A stretch of 64,000 nt of DNA from Microthrixaceae bacterium (GCA_020637215.1 JACJWI010000007.1:1-64000), one strand, 5' to 3'; positions 25,748-34,525 are shown, numbered from the stretch's first letter. Numbers and translations: made by a program. Notes: generated by a model not told the origin, from the sequence alone.

Positions 25748-26755
25748 TCAGGCCTCGACCAGCAGGCTGCGCATGGAACGCCACGACGGGTGCATGAGCT
25801 TGGCCAGCGCCCGGTGCTCGAGCTGGCGGATGCGCTCGCGGGACAGGCCGACCCGTTCGGCGACCTGGGCGACCGACAGCGGTTCGTCATCACCGAACCC
25901 GTAGCGCAGACCGATGATCTCGCGTTCGCGGTCGTCGAGGACCTCGAGGATGCGGTCGAGCTCCTCGGGCAGGAGCCGCCCGGCCATGCCCTCCACCGCG
26001 TCGCGGGCGGTCGGGTCCTCGACGAAGTCGCCGAGCTCGGCGCCGTCGTCGCCGACCGGGCCCGACAGCGACACCGGGTCCGAACCGACCCGCAACAGCT
26101 CGACGACGCGCTCCTCGGTCAGACCCGCGGCCTCGGCCAGCTCGTCGGGGCGAGGGGCCCGGCCGTGGCTCTGCTCGAGCATGGTCGTCATCTCGCGGAG
26201 GCGCAGCAGCTCGTCGTTGGCCCGCGACGGCAGCTTGACCGTGGAGCGGCTCGCCGCGATGCCGCGGGAGATGAACTGGCGGATCCACCACACGGCGTAG
26301 GTGGAGAACCGGAACCCCTTCTCGGCGTCGAACTTCTCCACGGCGCGGATCAGGCCGAGGTTGCCCTCCTGGATCAGGTCGAGCAGGGGGACTCCGGACG
26401 CCTGGTAGCGCTTGGCGACCGACACGACCAGACGCAGGTTCGAGTTGATGAACAGCTCCGAGGCGTCGCGACCGGCGCGGATGCGGCTGCGGAGGCGGCG
26501 ACGTTCGGCCGCTGTCAGCGGGTCCGAGGAGTCCCGGGCGCCCCGCTCGTCGAGCTCGGCCTGCGCCCGGGCGCCGTCGGCGATGGTGCGGGCCAGGGCC
26601 TTCTCGCCCTGCGGGGTGAGCAGCGGGTGCCGGCCGATCTGCTCGAGGTACATGCCGACGGGGTCGTCGATCCCTGCACCCCGGCGGCGGCGTGTGCGAT
26701 CGGTGCGGCCGGTGCGGGGCGTCGCCCCGTCGGTGACTGCGGTTGCGGTGCTCAC
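25748..26755 (-). CDS. RNA polymerase sigma factor, group 2 (SigA/SigB-like)
   Basis: 335 residues from GTG 26755; an in-frame ATG at 26836 would add 27 residues. Region 1.2 is DPVGMYLEQIGRHPLLTPQG. Region 2 has NLRLVVSVAKRYQ, LLDLIQEGNLGLIRAVEKFD and FSTYAVWWIRQFISRGIA. Region 3 has RPDELAEAAGLTEERV. Region 4 has LRYGFGDDEPLSVAQVAERV followed by SRERIRQLEHRALAKL. Region 1.1 is missing, so it is probably a non-essential paralogue rather than the housekeeping factor. Divergent from the PGPGW protein across about 107 bp. Confidence 0.92.
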   Translation of the reverse strand: MSTATAVTDGATPRTGRTDRTRRRRGAGIDDPVGMYLEQIGRHPLLTPQGEKALARTIADGARAQAELDERGARDSSDPLTAAERRRLRSRIRAGRDASELFINSNLRLVVSVAKRYQASGVPLLDLIQEGNLGLIRAVEKFDAEKGFRFSTYAVWWIRQFISRGIAASRSTVKLPSRANDELLRLREMTTMLEQSHGRAPRPDELAEAAGLTEERVVELLRVGSDPVSLSGPVGDDGAELGDFVEDPTARDAVEGMAGRLLPEELDRILEVLDDREREIIGLRYGFGDDEPLSVAQVAERVGLSRERIRQLEHRALAKLMHPSWRSMRSLLVEA

Positions 26756-26862
26756 GATCGCTGCAACACCGCGGTGCTCCGGATCATGCCCGATCCGCCC
26801 GAAAAGACCGCACGTGCCCGGCGCGAGCACCTCCACGGGGCCGCCGCGGTCAGAATGCCCTC

Positions 26863-27354
26863 ATGGCCGACCCCACCCCGACGCCGCCGAACCCCGACGA
26901 CCACGACGAGCGGGACCGGACCGCGTCGCCGACCGAGCGACCGACACCGCCCCGCGCTGGCGAGCTGATCACCGCCGCGGTCTACGAGGCCGAGCGCGAG
27001 ACCGGCGTCCACGAGGAGACCGAGGCCGAGGTCCGCCGCAGCCTCGCCCTGCGGATGGCCCGGATGATCGGCGGCTTCGTGCTGATCGGCATAGGCGCCT
27101 CGCTGCTGGTGCTCCCCGGACCGGGCTGGATCATGATCCTCATCGGGTTGTCGCTGCTGCCGTTCGCGTGGGCCGAACGCACGATCCTGGCCATCCGCCG
27201 CCGGGTTCCGGGCGTCCCCGAGGACGGCACCATCCCGACCCGGACGTGGGTGGTGATCGGCGTCGTCACCGTCGGGGCGATCGTGATCTCGTTCCTGTTC
27301 GGCAGTCGGATCGGCGACTGGATCAGCGGCGCCTGGGAGTCGGTGTTCGGCTGA
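26863..27354 (+). CDS. PGPGW-family transmembrane protein
   Basis: 163 residues. A hydrophilic Pro/Asp-rich N-terminus precedes the hallmark membrane hairpin IGIGASLLVLPGPGWIMILI, which contains PGPGW, then FAWAERTILAIRRRVPG and a third helix TWVVIGVVTVGAIVISFLF. Small actinobacterial proteins of this kind (TIGR02611-like) have no known function. ATG 26863 was preferred over upstream starts because the family homology begins shortly after it. Confidence 0.85.
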   Translation: MADPTPTPPNPDDHDERDRTASPTERPTPPRAGELITAAVYEAERETGVHEETEAEVRRSLALRMARMIGGFVLIGIGASLLVLPGPGWIMILIGLSLLPFAWAERTILAIRRRVPGVPEDGTIPTRTWVVIGVVTVGAIVISFLFGSRIGDWISGAWESVFG

Positions 27355-27449
27355 GAGCCGTCCGGCTGATCCCCATCGGCGACGCCGCTCCCGGTGGGGT
27401 CCGCGGATCGCCGACCCGACGCGGGCACCCAGGGCTAGGTTCCCGGGCC

Positions 27450-28466
27450 ATGACGACGTTCCCGCCCGCGGTCCACCACACGCTCTCCGGCGACAACGGC
27501 CGCCGCGTCACCGGCACCGACGATCCCGCCGGCACCCCGATCCAGCTCGCGGTGCACGAGCTGGGCGACGGCGGCGACCGTCCGCCGGTGGTGCTGTGCC
27601 ACGGGTTCCCCGAGCTGGCCTACTCGTGGCGCCACCAGCTGCCGGCGATCGCGGATGCCGGGTTCCGGGCCATCGCCCCCGACCAGCGGGGCTACAACCG
27701 CTCGAGCGCACCCGAGGCGATCGACGCCTACGGCCTGGGCCGGCTGTGCGGCGACCTGGCCGACCTGCTCGACGTGCTGGAGATCGACCGGGCCGTGTTC
27801 GTCGGCCACGACTGGGGCGGCTTCGTGGTGTGGGCCATGCCGATCCTCTTCCCCGAGCGCTGCGCCGGCGTCGCGGGCGTCTGCACCCCCTACACCCCGT
27901 TCCCCGGCACCGAGTTCCTCCGCTCGATGTTCGGCAACGACGAGGACATGTACATGCTGTGGTTCCAGGAGCCCGGCGTCGCCGAAGCCGTGCTGGACCG
28001 CGACCCCCGCAAGGTCTTCGAGAAGCTGATGGTCGGCGGGGTCGACACCGCGTCACTCCTGGAGCGGGGCATGGGTCGGGCCGAGGGCATGTCGTTCAAC
28101 CCGTTCAAGGACCTCGATTCGGTGCCGGTGCTCGCCGAGCGGGTCGCCACCGACGAGGAGATCGACGTGTACGCCGAGGCGTTCGGCCGGACCGGCTTCC
28201 GGGGCGGGATCAACTGGTACCGCAACATCGACGCCAACGCCGCCGCCTTCCCCGAGGTCGGCACCCGGCCGCTCGAGTTGCCGACGCTGATGATCTGCTC
28301 CGAGTGGGACCCGGCGCTGCCCCCGGCGCTCGCGGCCAACATGCCGAACCTGTGCTCGGACCTGGAGATGGCGACGGTGCCCCGCACCGGCCACTGGGTC
28401 CAGCAGGAGGACCCGGAGTCGGTCAACGACCTGCTGGTCGACTGGCTCACCCGCCGCTTCGGCTGA
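27450..28466 (+). CDS. Alpha/beta hydrolase, epoxide hydrolase-like
   Basis: 338 residues from ATG 27450. Oxyanion-hole motif HGFPE (51-55), nucleophile Asp121 in GHDWGG, and catalytic His near the C-terminus in RTGHWVQQEDPE. The cap contains NWYRNID, with the tyrosine pattern usual in epoxide hydrolases. An Asp nucleophile with HGFPE favours epoxide hydrolase over haloalkane dehalogenase. It would open an epoxide to a vicinal diol. Converges on the GT4 gene with a 14-bp gap. Confidence 0.9.
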   Translation: MTTFPPAVHHTLSGDNGRRVTGTDDPAGTPIQLAVHELGDGGDRPPVVLCHGFPELAYSWRHQLPAIADAGFRAIAPDQRGYNRSSAPEAIDAYGLGRLCGDLADLLDVLEIDRAVFVGHDWGGFVVWAMPILFPERCAGVAGVCTPYTPFPGTEFLRSMFGNDEDMYMLWFQEPGVAEAVLDRDPRKVFEKLMVGGVDTASLLERGMGRAEGMSFNPFKDLDSVPVLAERVATDEEIDVYAEAFGRTGFRGGINWYRNIDANAAAFPEVGTRPLELPTLMICSEWDPALPPALAANMPNLCSDLEMATVPRTGHWVQQEDPESVNDLLVDWLTRRFG

Positions 28467-28480
28467 CTGCTCGAGCGCGA

Positions 28481-29653
28481 TCAGCCGACGGCGACCGCCC
28501 GGGCGAGCAGGGCCCGCAACTGCTCGGTGCGAGCCGGCCAGGTGAATCCCTCGGCCACCCGTCGGGCACCCCGCTCCCCGAGCCGGCGGGCCCGGGCCGG
28601 GTCGGCCAGCAGCGCGCCGACGGCGCCGGTGACGGCGCCCAGGTCGGTGCCGTCGACGAGCACCCCGCCGGGGTCGTCGCCCGGGTCGACGCCGCCGACC
28701 GCGTCGGGCACCCCGCCGATGTTCCCGGCGACCACCGGGACGCCGACCGCCTGGGCCTGGATGAACACGATCCCGAACGCCTCGACCTCGAAGCCGCCAC
28801 GACGCTCCCGGCACGGCATGGCGAACACGTCGCCGGCGGCGAAGTGGGCGGGCAGTTCGGCCTCTTCGACGATCCCGGTGAACACGACGTCGTCGGCCAC
28901 CCCGACCTCGGCAGCGAGGCGTTCGAGCGGCTCCCGGTGCGGACCACCCCCGACGACGAGCAGCGCGGTGCCGGGGACCCGGCGACGAAGCTCGGGCAGG
29001 GCCCGGATCAGCTGGTCCTGGCCCTTGCGCTCGACCAGCCGCGACACGCACACCACCACCGGCCGGTCGGCCAGCCCGTATCGGGCCCGGACCGCGGATC
29101 CGTCGACGTCGCCGTGGTACTCGGCGGGGTCGACCGCGGGTGGGAGCAGCTCCGAGGGAACCCCGGCTCCGAACGCGGGGGCGAGCAGGTCCCGACACCA
29201 GTGCGACACGTAGGTGATCGCACCGGCATCGCGTCCGATCCGGCGAAGCAGCGGGCCACTGCCCGGCATCCGCACCGCCGAGACCTCGAGGCCGTGGGTC
29301 CAGCACACGTACGGGACGCCGGTGCGGCGACGCAGGCCGGGGCCCATGAACGCCAGCGGGACCGTCGCCCCGAACACGACCACCTCGGCGTCGAGCGAAC
29401 GCACCAGCTCGGCGGCGTGACGACGGACCCGTGGGGTGGGCAGCAGCACCGAGGTGGGCTCCCGCACCACCTCGAAGGGGGCGTCACGGTCGTGGCGGCG
29501 CCAGTCGCCGTCCGCGGTGTCGCTGCGGGGAGTGGAGCCGTAGAGGGTGACCTGGTCGCCCGTCGCGGCCAGACCGCGGGCCAGCTGGTCGACGTAGTAC
29601 TGGATGCCCCCGACCTGGGGCGGCAGGTCGTTGGTGACGATCAGGACGCGCAC
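28481..29653 (-). CDS. GT4-family glycosyltransferase, PimB-like
   Basis: 390 residues. GT-B fold retaining transferase; RVLIVTNDLPPQVGGIQYYV, the Gly-rich acceptor loop, resembles actinobacterial PimB phosphatidylinositol-mannoside mannosyltransferases. Donor-side blocks are VVCVSRLVERKGQDQLIRAL, LLVVGGGPHREPLE and the EX7E region. That region reads EAFGIVFIQAQAVGVPVV: the second Glu of EX7E appears to be Gln, a notable change at a residue that contacts the donor. Assignment to mannosylation is by resemblance only. Confidence 0.85.
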   Translation of the reverse strand: MRVLIVTNDLPPQVGGIQYYVDQLARGLAATGDQVTLYGSTPRSDTADGDWRRHDRDAPFEVVREPTSVLLPTPRVRRHAAELVRSLDAEVVVFGATVPLAFMGPGLRRRTGVPYVCWTHGLEVSAVRMPGSGPLLRRIGRDAGAITYVSHWCRDLLAPAFGAGVPSELLPPAVDPAEYHGDVDGSAVRARYGLADRPVVVCVSRLVERKGQDQLIRALPELRRRVPGTALLVVGGGPHREPLERLAAEVGVADDVVFTGIVEEAELPAHFAAGDVFAMPCRERRGGFEVEAFGIVFIQAQAVGVPVVAGNIGGVPDAVGGVDPGDDPGGVLVDGTDLGAVTGAVGALLADPARARRLGERGARRVAEGFTWPARTEQLRALLARAVAVG

Positions 29654-29663
29654 GCGCGCCGGG

Positions 29664-30353
29664 TCAGCGCACCGCGTCGCGGAAGAACGCGACGGTCTCC
29701 GCGAACGCGGCGTCGGCCTGGGTCCGGTCGTACACCTCGGGGCGGTGGTCGTTGAAGAAGGCGTGGTCGACGCCGGGGTGGACCTGCAGCACGGCGTCCT
29801 TGCCGTGGGTCTCCACCAGCTCCTGCTCCAACGCCTGGGCCAGAGCCGGTCCGAAGAACCCGTCGTTCTCGGCGTAGTGGCCGTGGACCGGACCCGACAG
29901 CCGGGAGTAGTCCGGCGCCGCGCCCTCCCAGGGAATCAGCCCGTAGTAGGGCGCGCACGCGACGACGTCCTGGGGCTCGTTGCAGGCGACGACCAACGCC
30001 AGGCCACCCCCCATGCAGAAGCCGATGACGCCCACGCCCTCGCTCGAGGTGGCGTCGCTGCCCTTGAGGTAGGCGATGGCGCCGCGCAGGTCCTTGGCCG
30101 CCTGCTCCAGGTTGAGCGCCATCATGAGCTTGCCGGCCTCGTCGGGCTCGGTGGTCGTCTCGCCGTGGTAGAGGTCCGGGGCCAGAGCGGTGAAGCCCTC
30201 CGCCGCGAAGCGGTCGACCACCTCCTGGATGTGGGGCACCAGACCCCACCACTCCTGGATCACGAGAACCGCGGGGCCCGATCCGGTGGCCGAGGGGGCG
30301 AACCACCCCTGTGCCGTCGAGCCGTTCGAGGGGAATTCCACCAACTGTCCCAT
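29664..30353 (-). CDS. Dienelactone hydrolase family protein
   Basis: 229 residues from ATG 30353. Alpha/beta hydrolase with nucleophilic Cys in VIGFCMGGGLALV, supporting Glu in VIQEWWGLVPH, acid Asp in HYAENDGFFG and His in HPGVDHAFFNDHRPE. This is the Cys-His-Asp arrangement of carboxymethylenebutenolidase. The family cleaves dienelactones or other small esters. It lies 11 bp after the IF-2B-like gene on the same strand. Confidence 0.92.
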   Translation of the reverse strand: MGQLVEFPSNGSTAQGWFAPSATGSGPAVLVIQEWWGLVPHIQEVVDRFAAEGFTALAPDLYHGETTTEPDEAGKLMMALNLEQAAKDLRGAIAYLKGSDATSSEGVGVIGFCMGGGLALVVACNEPQDVVACAPYYGLIPWEGAAPDYSRLSGPVHGHYAENDGFFGPALAQALEQELVETHGKDAVLQVHPGVDHAFFNDHRPEVYDRTQADAAFAETVAFFRDAVR

Positions 30354-30364
30354 GGGCCCGAACC

Positions 30365-31165
30365 CTACCCGGCCAGGCGGAACAGCTCCGGGGCCACCGG
30401 GCAGTCGATCCGTCGGACGGCCTCGGCGGGCTCGACCGGTCCGTCCGGACCCGAGATCCGCTCGACGTGGCCGAGATCGAGCTCCTCCTCGGCGGCGTCG
30501 AAGGGGTCGACCGAGGCCGACCACCGCGACACCAGCGCGTCCCACATTCGTTCGGGCAGCAGCCGACCGGTGCCCAGGGCGAGCCACACCGGCGTGCCGG
30601 CGCGTGCCGCCACCGATGCGCCGGCCCGGGCGCCCGAGGGCACCAGCGCGGCTCCGGGACCGGCGGCCGACGCCTCGATGACGACCAGGTCGGCCCGGTC
30701 GACGGCGACGGCGACCGATCGGGCCGGGACTGCCTCGGCCCGGACGTCGACCCGTTCGAGGTACCCGACGACGTCGTCGGCCACGCCGTCGACGTCGACC
30801 ACCAGCGGGCGGACGTCGCCCCGACGGGCGAGCGCCCCCAGGGTCAGCTCGGGCACGCCGAAGACGACGACGGTGGCGTCGTCGGGCAGCGCGCTCGCCA
30901 GCAGACGGGCGGTCGGGTCCGCCTCGAGGTCGGCCACCGCGGAACGGGCCTCGACCATCGGATCGGGGGCGCAGAGGATGCGTGCGCACAGCCACCACAG
31001 CGGCCCGCAGGTCAGCTGGCGGTCGATGATCCGACGGCAGGCCGCGACCATGCCGGCCGGGTCGTCTCGGAAGGCGCCGAGGGCACCGGCCGCCTCCTCG
31101 ACCAGCAGGTCGGCCGGGGCGCCCTGGGAGCGGGCCACGAAGCGGAGTCGCTCGATGGGGTGCAC
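30365..31165 (-). CDS. IF-2B-like protein (eIF-2B alpha/beta/delta family)
   Basis: 266 residues from GTG 31165. The C-terminal Rossmann half is recognisable: AVDRADLVVIEASAAGPGAA, then VPSGARAGASVAARAGTPVW and ALGTGRLLPERMWDALVS. This matches the eIF-2B/methylthioribose-1-phosphate isomerase superfamily. The catalytic residues of the MTR1P and ribose-1,5-bisphosphate isomerases are not obvious and the protein is shorter than those enzymes (about 340-370 residues). Sugar-phosphate binding is a reasonable guess, activity unknown. Divergent from the gene at 31238. Confidence 0.7.
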   Translation of the reverse strand: MHPIERLRFVARSQGAPADLLVEEAAGALGAFRDDPAGMVAACRRIIDRQLTCGPLWWLCARILCAPDPMVEARSAVADLEADPTARLLASALPDDATVVVFGVPELTLGALARRGDVRPLVVDVDGVADDVVGYLERVDVRAEAVPARSVAVAVDRADLVVIEASAAGPGAALVPSGARAGASVAARAGTPVWLALGTGRLLPERMWDALVSRWSASVDPFDAAEEELDLGHVERISGPDGPVEPAEAVRRIDCPVAPELFRLAG

Positions 31166-31237
31166 CCGCCGAACTCTACGCAGCGGCGGGGCCCCATCTG
31201 TCGCCCGATGGCCCGGTCGCGCTACCTTTCGGGCCCG

Positions 31238-31798
31238 ATGACGACCGTGTCCGCTGACATCGTGCTGCACCCCATCGGCGGCGAGGAGCGCACCCTGGAG
31301 GAGCTCACCTCGCTCTTCCACCTGGTGGTCGTGGCCATCGACCCCTACGAGTACGAGAGCTCCTGGATCCTCGCCACCGCGGGCCGCATCCTGACCGAGT
31401 ACGAGGAGGCGGACTGCCGGGTGGCCTGGCTGGTGACCGCCCCCGAAGAGGACGCCGTCACGTTCCTCGGACCGTGGGCGGAGCGCATGCTCACGCTGTG
31501 CGACCCGAACCGGATCGCCGTCAACGCACTGGGCATCACCGAGATCCCCGCGCTGGTGCACATCGGCACCGACCGCTCGGTCGTCGGCAAGGCCGACGGC
31601 TGGGACCCCGACGCCTGGAAGCCGATCACCGACAACCTGGCCCGCGTGATGTCGTGGAGCCGCTCGGTGTACCCCAAGGCGGGCGACCCGGCACCGTTCC
31701 GGGGTTCACCGGTGGGTGCAGCCACCGAGCCCGAGCCGGCGGCTTCGGACGACAGCGACGCGGCGACCGATGCCGCGGAGCCGGCCACCGCCGACTGA
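31238..31798 (+). CDS. Conserved actinobacterial protein, thioredoxin-like fold suspected
   Basis: 186 residues, MTTVSADIVLHPIGGEERTL onwards. Pattern of beta strands around HLVVVAIDPYEY, CRVAWLVTAPEED and a cis-Pro-like ITEIPALVHIGTDRSVVGKA suggests a thioredoxin fold without a CxxC motif. The C-terminal 35 residues are a Glu/Ala/Asp-rich tail that is probably disordered. No function can be assigned. Family A array A2 starts about 60 bp beyond the stop. Confidence 0.65.
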   Translation: MTTVSADIVLHPIGGEERTLEELTSLFHLVVVAIDPYEYESSWILATAGRILTEYEEADCRVAWLVTAPEEDAVTFLGPWAERMLTLCDPNRIAVNALGITEIPALVHIGTDRSVVGKADGWDPDAWKPITDNLARVMSWSRSVYPKAGDPAPFRGSPVGAATEPEPAASDDSDAATDAAEPATAD

Positions 31799-31855
31799 CA
31801 GGCCGAGCCGGCGCCTCCGGGCCCGAACTGGCAGTCCCCCGAACTCGTAGCCCGC

Positions 31856-31964
31856 CGAACTTGTAGCCCACCGTCGCCCCAGCGACCCCCTGGCTACAAC
31901 ATCGCCAGGGCCCGCCGAACTTGTAGCCCACCGTCGCCCCAGCGACCCCCTCGCTACAACAACG
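31856..31964. repeat. Family A hairpin array A2 (2 units, 60-bp period)
   Basis: Units at 31856-31904 and 31916-31964; a partial left arm (CGAACTCGTAGCCC) precedes them at 31840-31853. Each begins CGAACTTGTAGCCCACCGTC, contains the inner stem GTCGC/GCGAC and ends GGCTACAACATCG or CGCTACAACAACG. Only TTGTAGC/GCTACAA of the outer stem is still complementary. Unlike the other arrays it lies between two genes of the same direction. Confidence 0.88.
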
Positions 31965-32047
31965 CCGCTGGTCACAGCGCGACGGTGCCGTCAACGGGTC
32001 GCGGTCCCCGTTGCCACCCGGGCCGGACCCGTGGTCCTGTCGACGGC

Positions 32048-32986
32048 ATGGGATGGGACCACCTCACCGACCTGGCACGGATCGCCGCCATGCACGACGG
32101 AGTCGTGTCGATCGACCAGGCCCAGCACCTGGGCATCCCTCGTCGGTCCGTGCAGAGAGCCGAGCACCACGGCCTGGTCGTGGCCATGCACCGCGGCGTG
32201 TACCGGTTCACCGCCACGCCCACCTCGACCACCCGCGAGATCCGGGCCGCCGTCCTGGCGGTGGGCGACGATGCCCGGGCCAGCCACGAATCGAGCCTCC
32301 ACCTCCACGGGGTGAACAGCATCCCTCGGAACCGGATCGTGGTGTCGGTCCCACCCCGCCGTCGGGCCGACCACCCCGGCATCCGGGTGCACCGCCTGAT
32401 CGACCAGCACGCCGAGCACCTCTGCGAGGTGGAGAGGATCCCGACCACGACCCTGGCCCGGGCCATCGTCGACGTCTCCTCGGAGTTCTGGAGACCCCGG
32501 ATGAACTGGCTGCTCGACGAGGTCACCATCACCCGACGGCTGGTCAGCGACGGGGCGATCGCCCGGGCGTACCGCCAGGTGAACCACCGGGGGCGCCGAC
32601 GCATCGCCGTGCTGGGGGAACTGCTCGACGAGCGTTCCGCCACCGGGTCCACGCCGCGGAGCACCCTCGAGCGGGCGATGGACGAGCTGCTCGACGGATC
32701 CGTCCTGCCCACCCCGTCCCGCGAGTACCCCGTCCCGTCGATGGTTCCGGGGGCCGGGTTCGCGGACCGGGCATGGGAGGACGCCCTGCTCATCGTCGAG
32801 ATCGACGGGCGCACCTACCACGAGCGGCGATCCGCCATGCGTCGCGACAGGGAACGGGACCGGGCAGCGGCCCGGATGGGCTGGCAGACAATGCGGGTCC
32901 TCGACGAGGAGGTGTCCGACGAGCCGGAGCTGGTGCTCGACGACATCGTGACCACCTACCAGCGACGCCTCGACCAGCTCCGCTGA
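32048..32986 (+). CDS. AbiEi-like winged helix fused to DUF559 nuclease-like domain
   Basis: 312 residues. The N-terminal half is an AbiEi/type IV antitoxin-like winged helix (VVSIDQAQHLGIPRRSVQRA followed by HHGLVVAMHRGVYRFTATP). The C-terminal domain resembles DUF559/Vsr-type PD-(D/E)XK proteins: DALLIVEIDGRTYHERRS, then RDRERDRAAARMGWQTMRV, with the E-x-D-G and YH residues in place. Family members occur singly and abundantly in actinobacteria without a partner toxin; function is unknown. No toxin gene is adjacent. Family A arrays lie on both sides (A2 and A3). Confidence 0.8.
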   Translation: MGWDHLTDLARIAAMHDGVVSIDQAQHLGIPRRSVQRAEHHGLVVAMHRGVYRFTATPTSTTREIRAAVLAVGDDARASHESSLHLHGVNSIPRNRIVVSVPPRRRADHPGIRVHRLIDQHAEHLCEVERIPTTTLARAIVDVSSEFWRPRMNWLLDEVTITRRLVSDGAIARAYRQVNHRGRRRIAVLGELLDERSATGSTPRSTLERAMDELLDGSVLPTPSREYPVPSMVPGAGFADRAWEDALLIVEIDGRTYHERRSAMRRDRERDRAAARMGWQTMRVLDEEVSDEPELVLDDIVTTYQRRLDQLR

Positions 32987-33002
32987 CCCGCTCCCGGTCC
33001 GT

Positions 33003-33111
33003 CGAACTTGTAGTCCCCCGTCGGTCCGGCGACCCGTGGGCTACAACAAGTCGGAGGGAAATCGATCTTGTAGCTGACGGGCGCCCACGCGGCGTGGGGA
33101 CTACAAGTTCG
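33003..33111. repeat. Family A hairpin array A3 (2 divergent units, 60-bp offset)
   Basis: Units at 33003-33053 and 33063-33111. The first reads CGAACTTGTAGTCCCCCGTC to GCTACAACAAGTCG. The second pairs CGATCTTGTAG with CTACAAGTTCG and reads better on the minus strand, where it begins CGAACTTGTAGTCCCC, so it appears inverted. Unlike other arrays the two units are not homogenised. It lies between convergent genes ending at 32986 and 33141. Confidence 0.85.
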
Positions 33112-33140
33112 GCGGGGGTCGGTCGGTGGGCGGCGCCGGC

Positions 33141-33902
33141 TCAGCGGGCGAGCCAACCCCCGTCGACGGCGAGGATATGGCCCGTCACGTAGGTCGAGGC
33201 GTCGCCGGCCAGGTACAGCAGGGCTCCGTCGAGCTCGGCCAGCTCGCCCGCCCGACCCATCGGGGTGTTGCGCACGATGAACGACTGACCGCCCTCATCG
33301 TCGAACATCTCGGCCTGGGTCATCTCCGAGGGGAACCAGCCCGGAGCGATGGCGTTCACCCGGACCCCCTTGCGACCCCACTCGCAGCCGAGCTGGCGGG
33401 TCAGGTTGACCACCGCCCCCTTGGAGGCGCAGTAGCTGACCTCCTTGATCGGAGCCGAGGCCGCCAGCCCCAACACCGACGCGATGTTCACGATGCTGCC
33501 CGATCCCGCCGCGAGCATGTGGCGACCGGCCAGCTGTGCCAGGTGGAACGGGGCGGTCACGTTGATGTCCATCGTCTGCTCGAAGCGGTCGATCGACTCC
33601 GACTCGGCGGGCGACGGGACGCCGTAGCCGGCGTTGTTGACCAGCACGTCGATCCGTCCGGCCACGTCGAACGCCTCTTCGATCAGGCGTTCCCGGTCCG
33701 CGGCGACGGTCAGGTCGGCCGGGACGACGACGACGCGGCCGCCCAGGTCCGCGGCCAGCGCCTCGAGCCGTTCGGCCCGTCGGGCGGCGACGACGACGGT
33801 GGCGCCGGCGCCGTGGAGGACCCGGGCGAAGCGGTCGCCGAGTCCGGATGACGCGCCGGTCACCACCGCGACCCGGCCGTCGAGTCCGAAGAGCTGCTGC
33901 AT
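33141..33902 (-). CDS. Short-chain dehydrogenase/reductase
   Basis: 253 residues from ATG 33902 (GTG 33923 is an alternative). Motifs: TGASSGLG for the dinucleotide, VVAARRAERL after beta-2 (Arg residues suggesting NADP), NNAGYG, catalytic Ser in IVNIASVLG, YCASK, and NAIAPGWFPSEMT. The end GHILAVDGGWLAR is typical of classical SDRs such as FabG-like gluconate or 3-ketoacyl reductases. Substrate unknown. Confidence 0.9.
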   Translation of the reverse strand: MQQLFGLDGRVAVVTGASSGLGDRFARVLHGAGATVVVAARRAERLEALAADLGGRVVVVPADLTVAADRERLIEEAFDVAGRIDVLVNNAGYGVPSPAESESIDRFEQTMDINVTAPFHLAQLAGRHMLAAGSGSIVNIASVLGLAASAPIKEVSYCASKGAVVNLTRQLGCEWGRKGVRVNAIAPGWFPSEMTQAEMFDDEGGQSFIVRNTPMGRAGELAELDGALLYLAGDASTYVTGHILAVDGGWLAR

Positions 33903-34038
33903 CAATGCGATCTGTCGGTCCACCGCCGCACGGTACCCGAGCGGTCCGATGCCCCCGACCGGCCCGGCCGCGCCGCGGCCACACCGACCACACCGGCCGC
34001 TCCGCGGGGCGCGGCGGACTCGCCGGTAGCGTCGGACC

Positions 34039-34503
34039 ATGAGCGACCACGCCGAGGCGGACCCGACCGCGGCCGGCGACCACCCCGACCGCGGCTTCAC
34101 CCACGTCGCGCTCCAGGTGTCGGACCTCGACGCCAGCCTCGCGTTCTACGAGCGCTACGCCGAGTTGGTCCCGGTGCACCGCCGCACCAGCGACGACGGC
34201 ACCCGGGTGGCCTGGATCAGCGACCTCACCCGACCGTTCGTGGTCGTGCTGATCGAGACCTCCGCCGCCCAGGCCCGCCGCCACCGTCTGGGAGGCTGGA
34301 ACCACCTGGGTGTCGGGGTCGGATCGCGGGAGGAGGTCGACCGGCGCCTGGCCGACGCCGACGCCGCCGGCTGTCGCACCGACGGCCCGGTCGACGCCGG
34401 GGCACCGGTCGGGTACTTCGGCATCATCGCCGACCCCGACGGCCACCACCTCGAGATCGCCCACGGCCAGCAGGTGGCGTTCACCGTCGAGCAGTCGACC
34501 TGA
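34039..34503 (+). CDS. VOC-family (glyoxalase/dioxygenase fold) protein
   Basis: 154 residues. Two beta-alpha-beta-beta-beta modules: GFTHVALQVSDLDASLAFYE with metal-ligand His, FVVVLIETS, then GWNHLGVGVGSREEVDRR and YFGIIADPDGHHLEIAHG with metal-ligand Glu. The spacing matches glyoxalase I/extradiol superfamily members. Reaction not determinable. Divergent from the SDR gene and convergent with the SpoU methylase across array A4. Confidence 0.88.
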   Translation: MSDHAEADPTAAGDHPDRGFTHVALQVSDLDASLAFYERYAELVPVHRRTSDDGTRVAWISDLTRPFVVVLIETSAAQARRHRLGGWNHLGVGVGSREEVDRRLADADAAGCRTDGPVDAGAPVGYFGIIADPDGHHLEIAHGQQVAFTVEQST

Positions 34504-34525
34504 CCCCCGTCGTTGGCCCGGCCAG

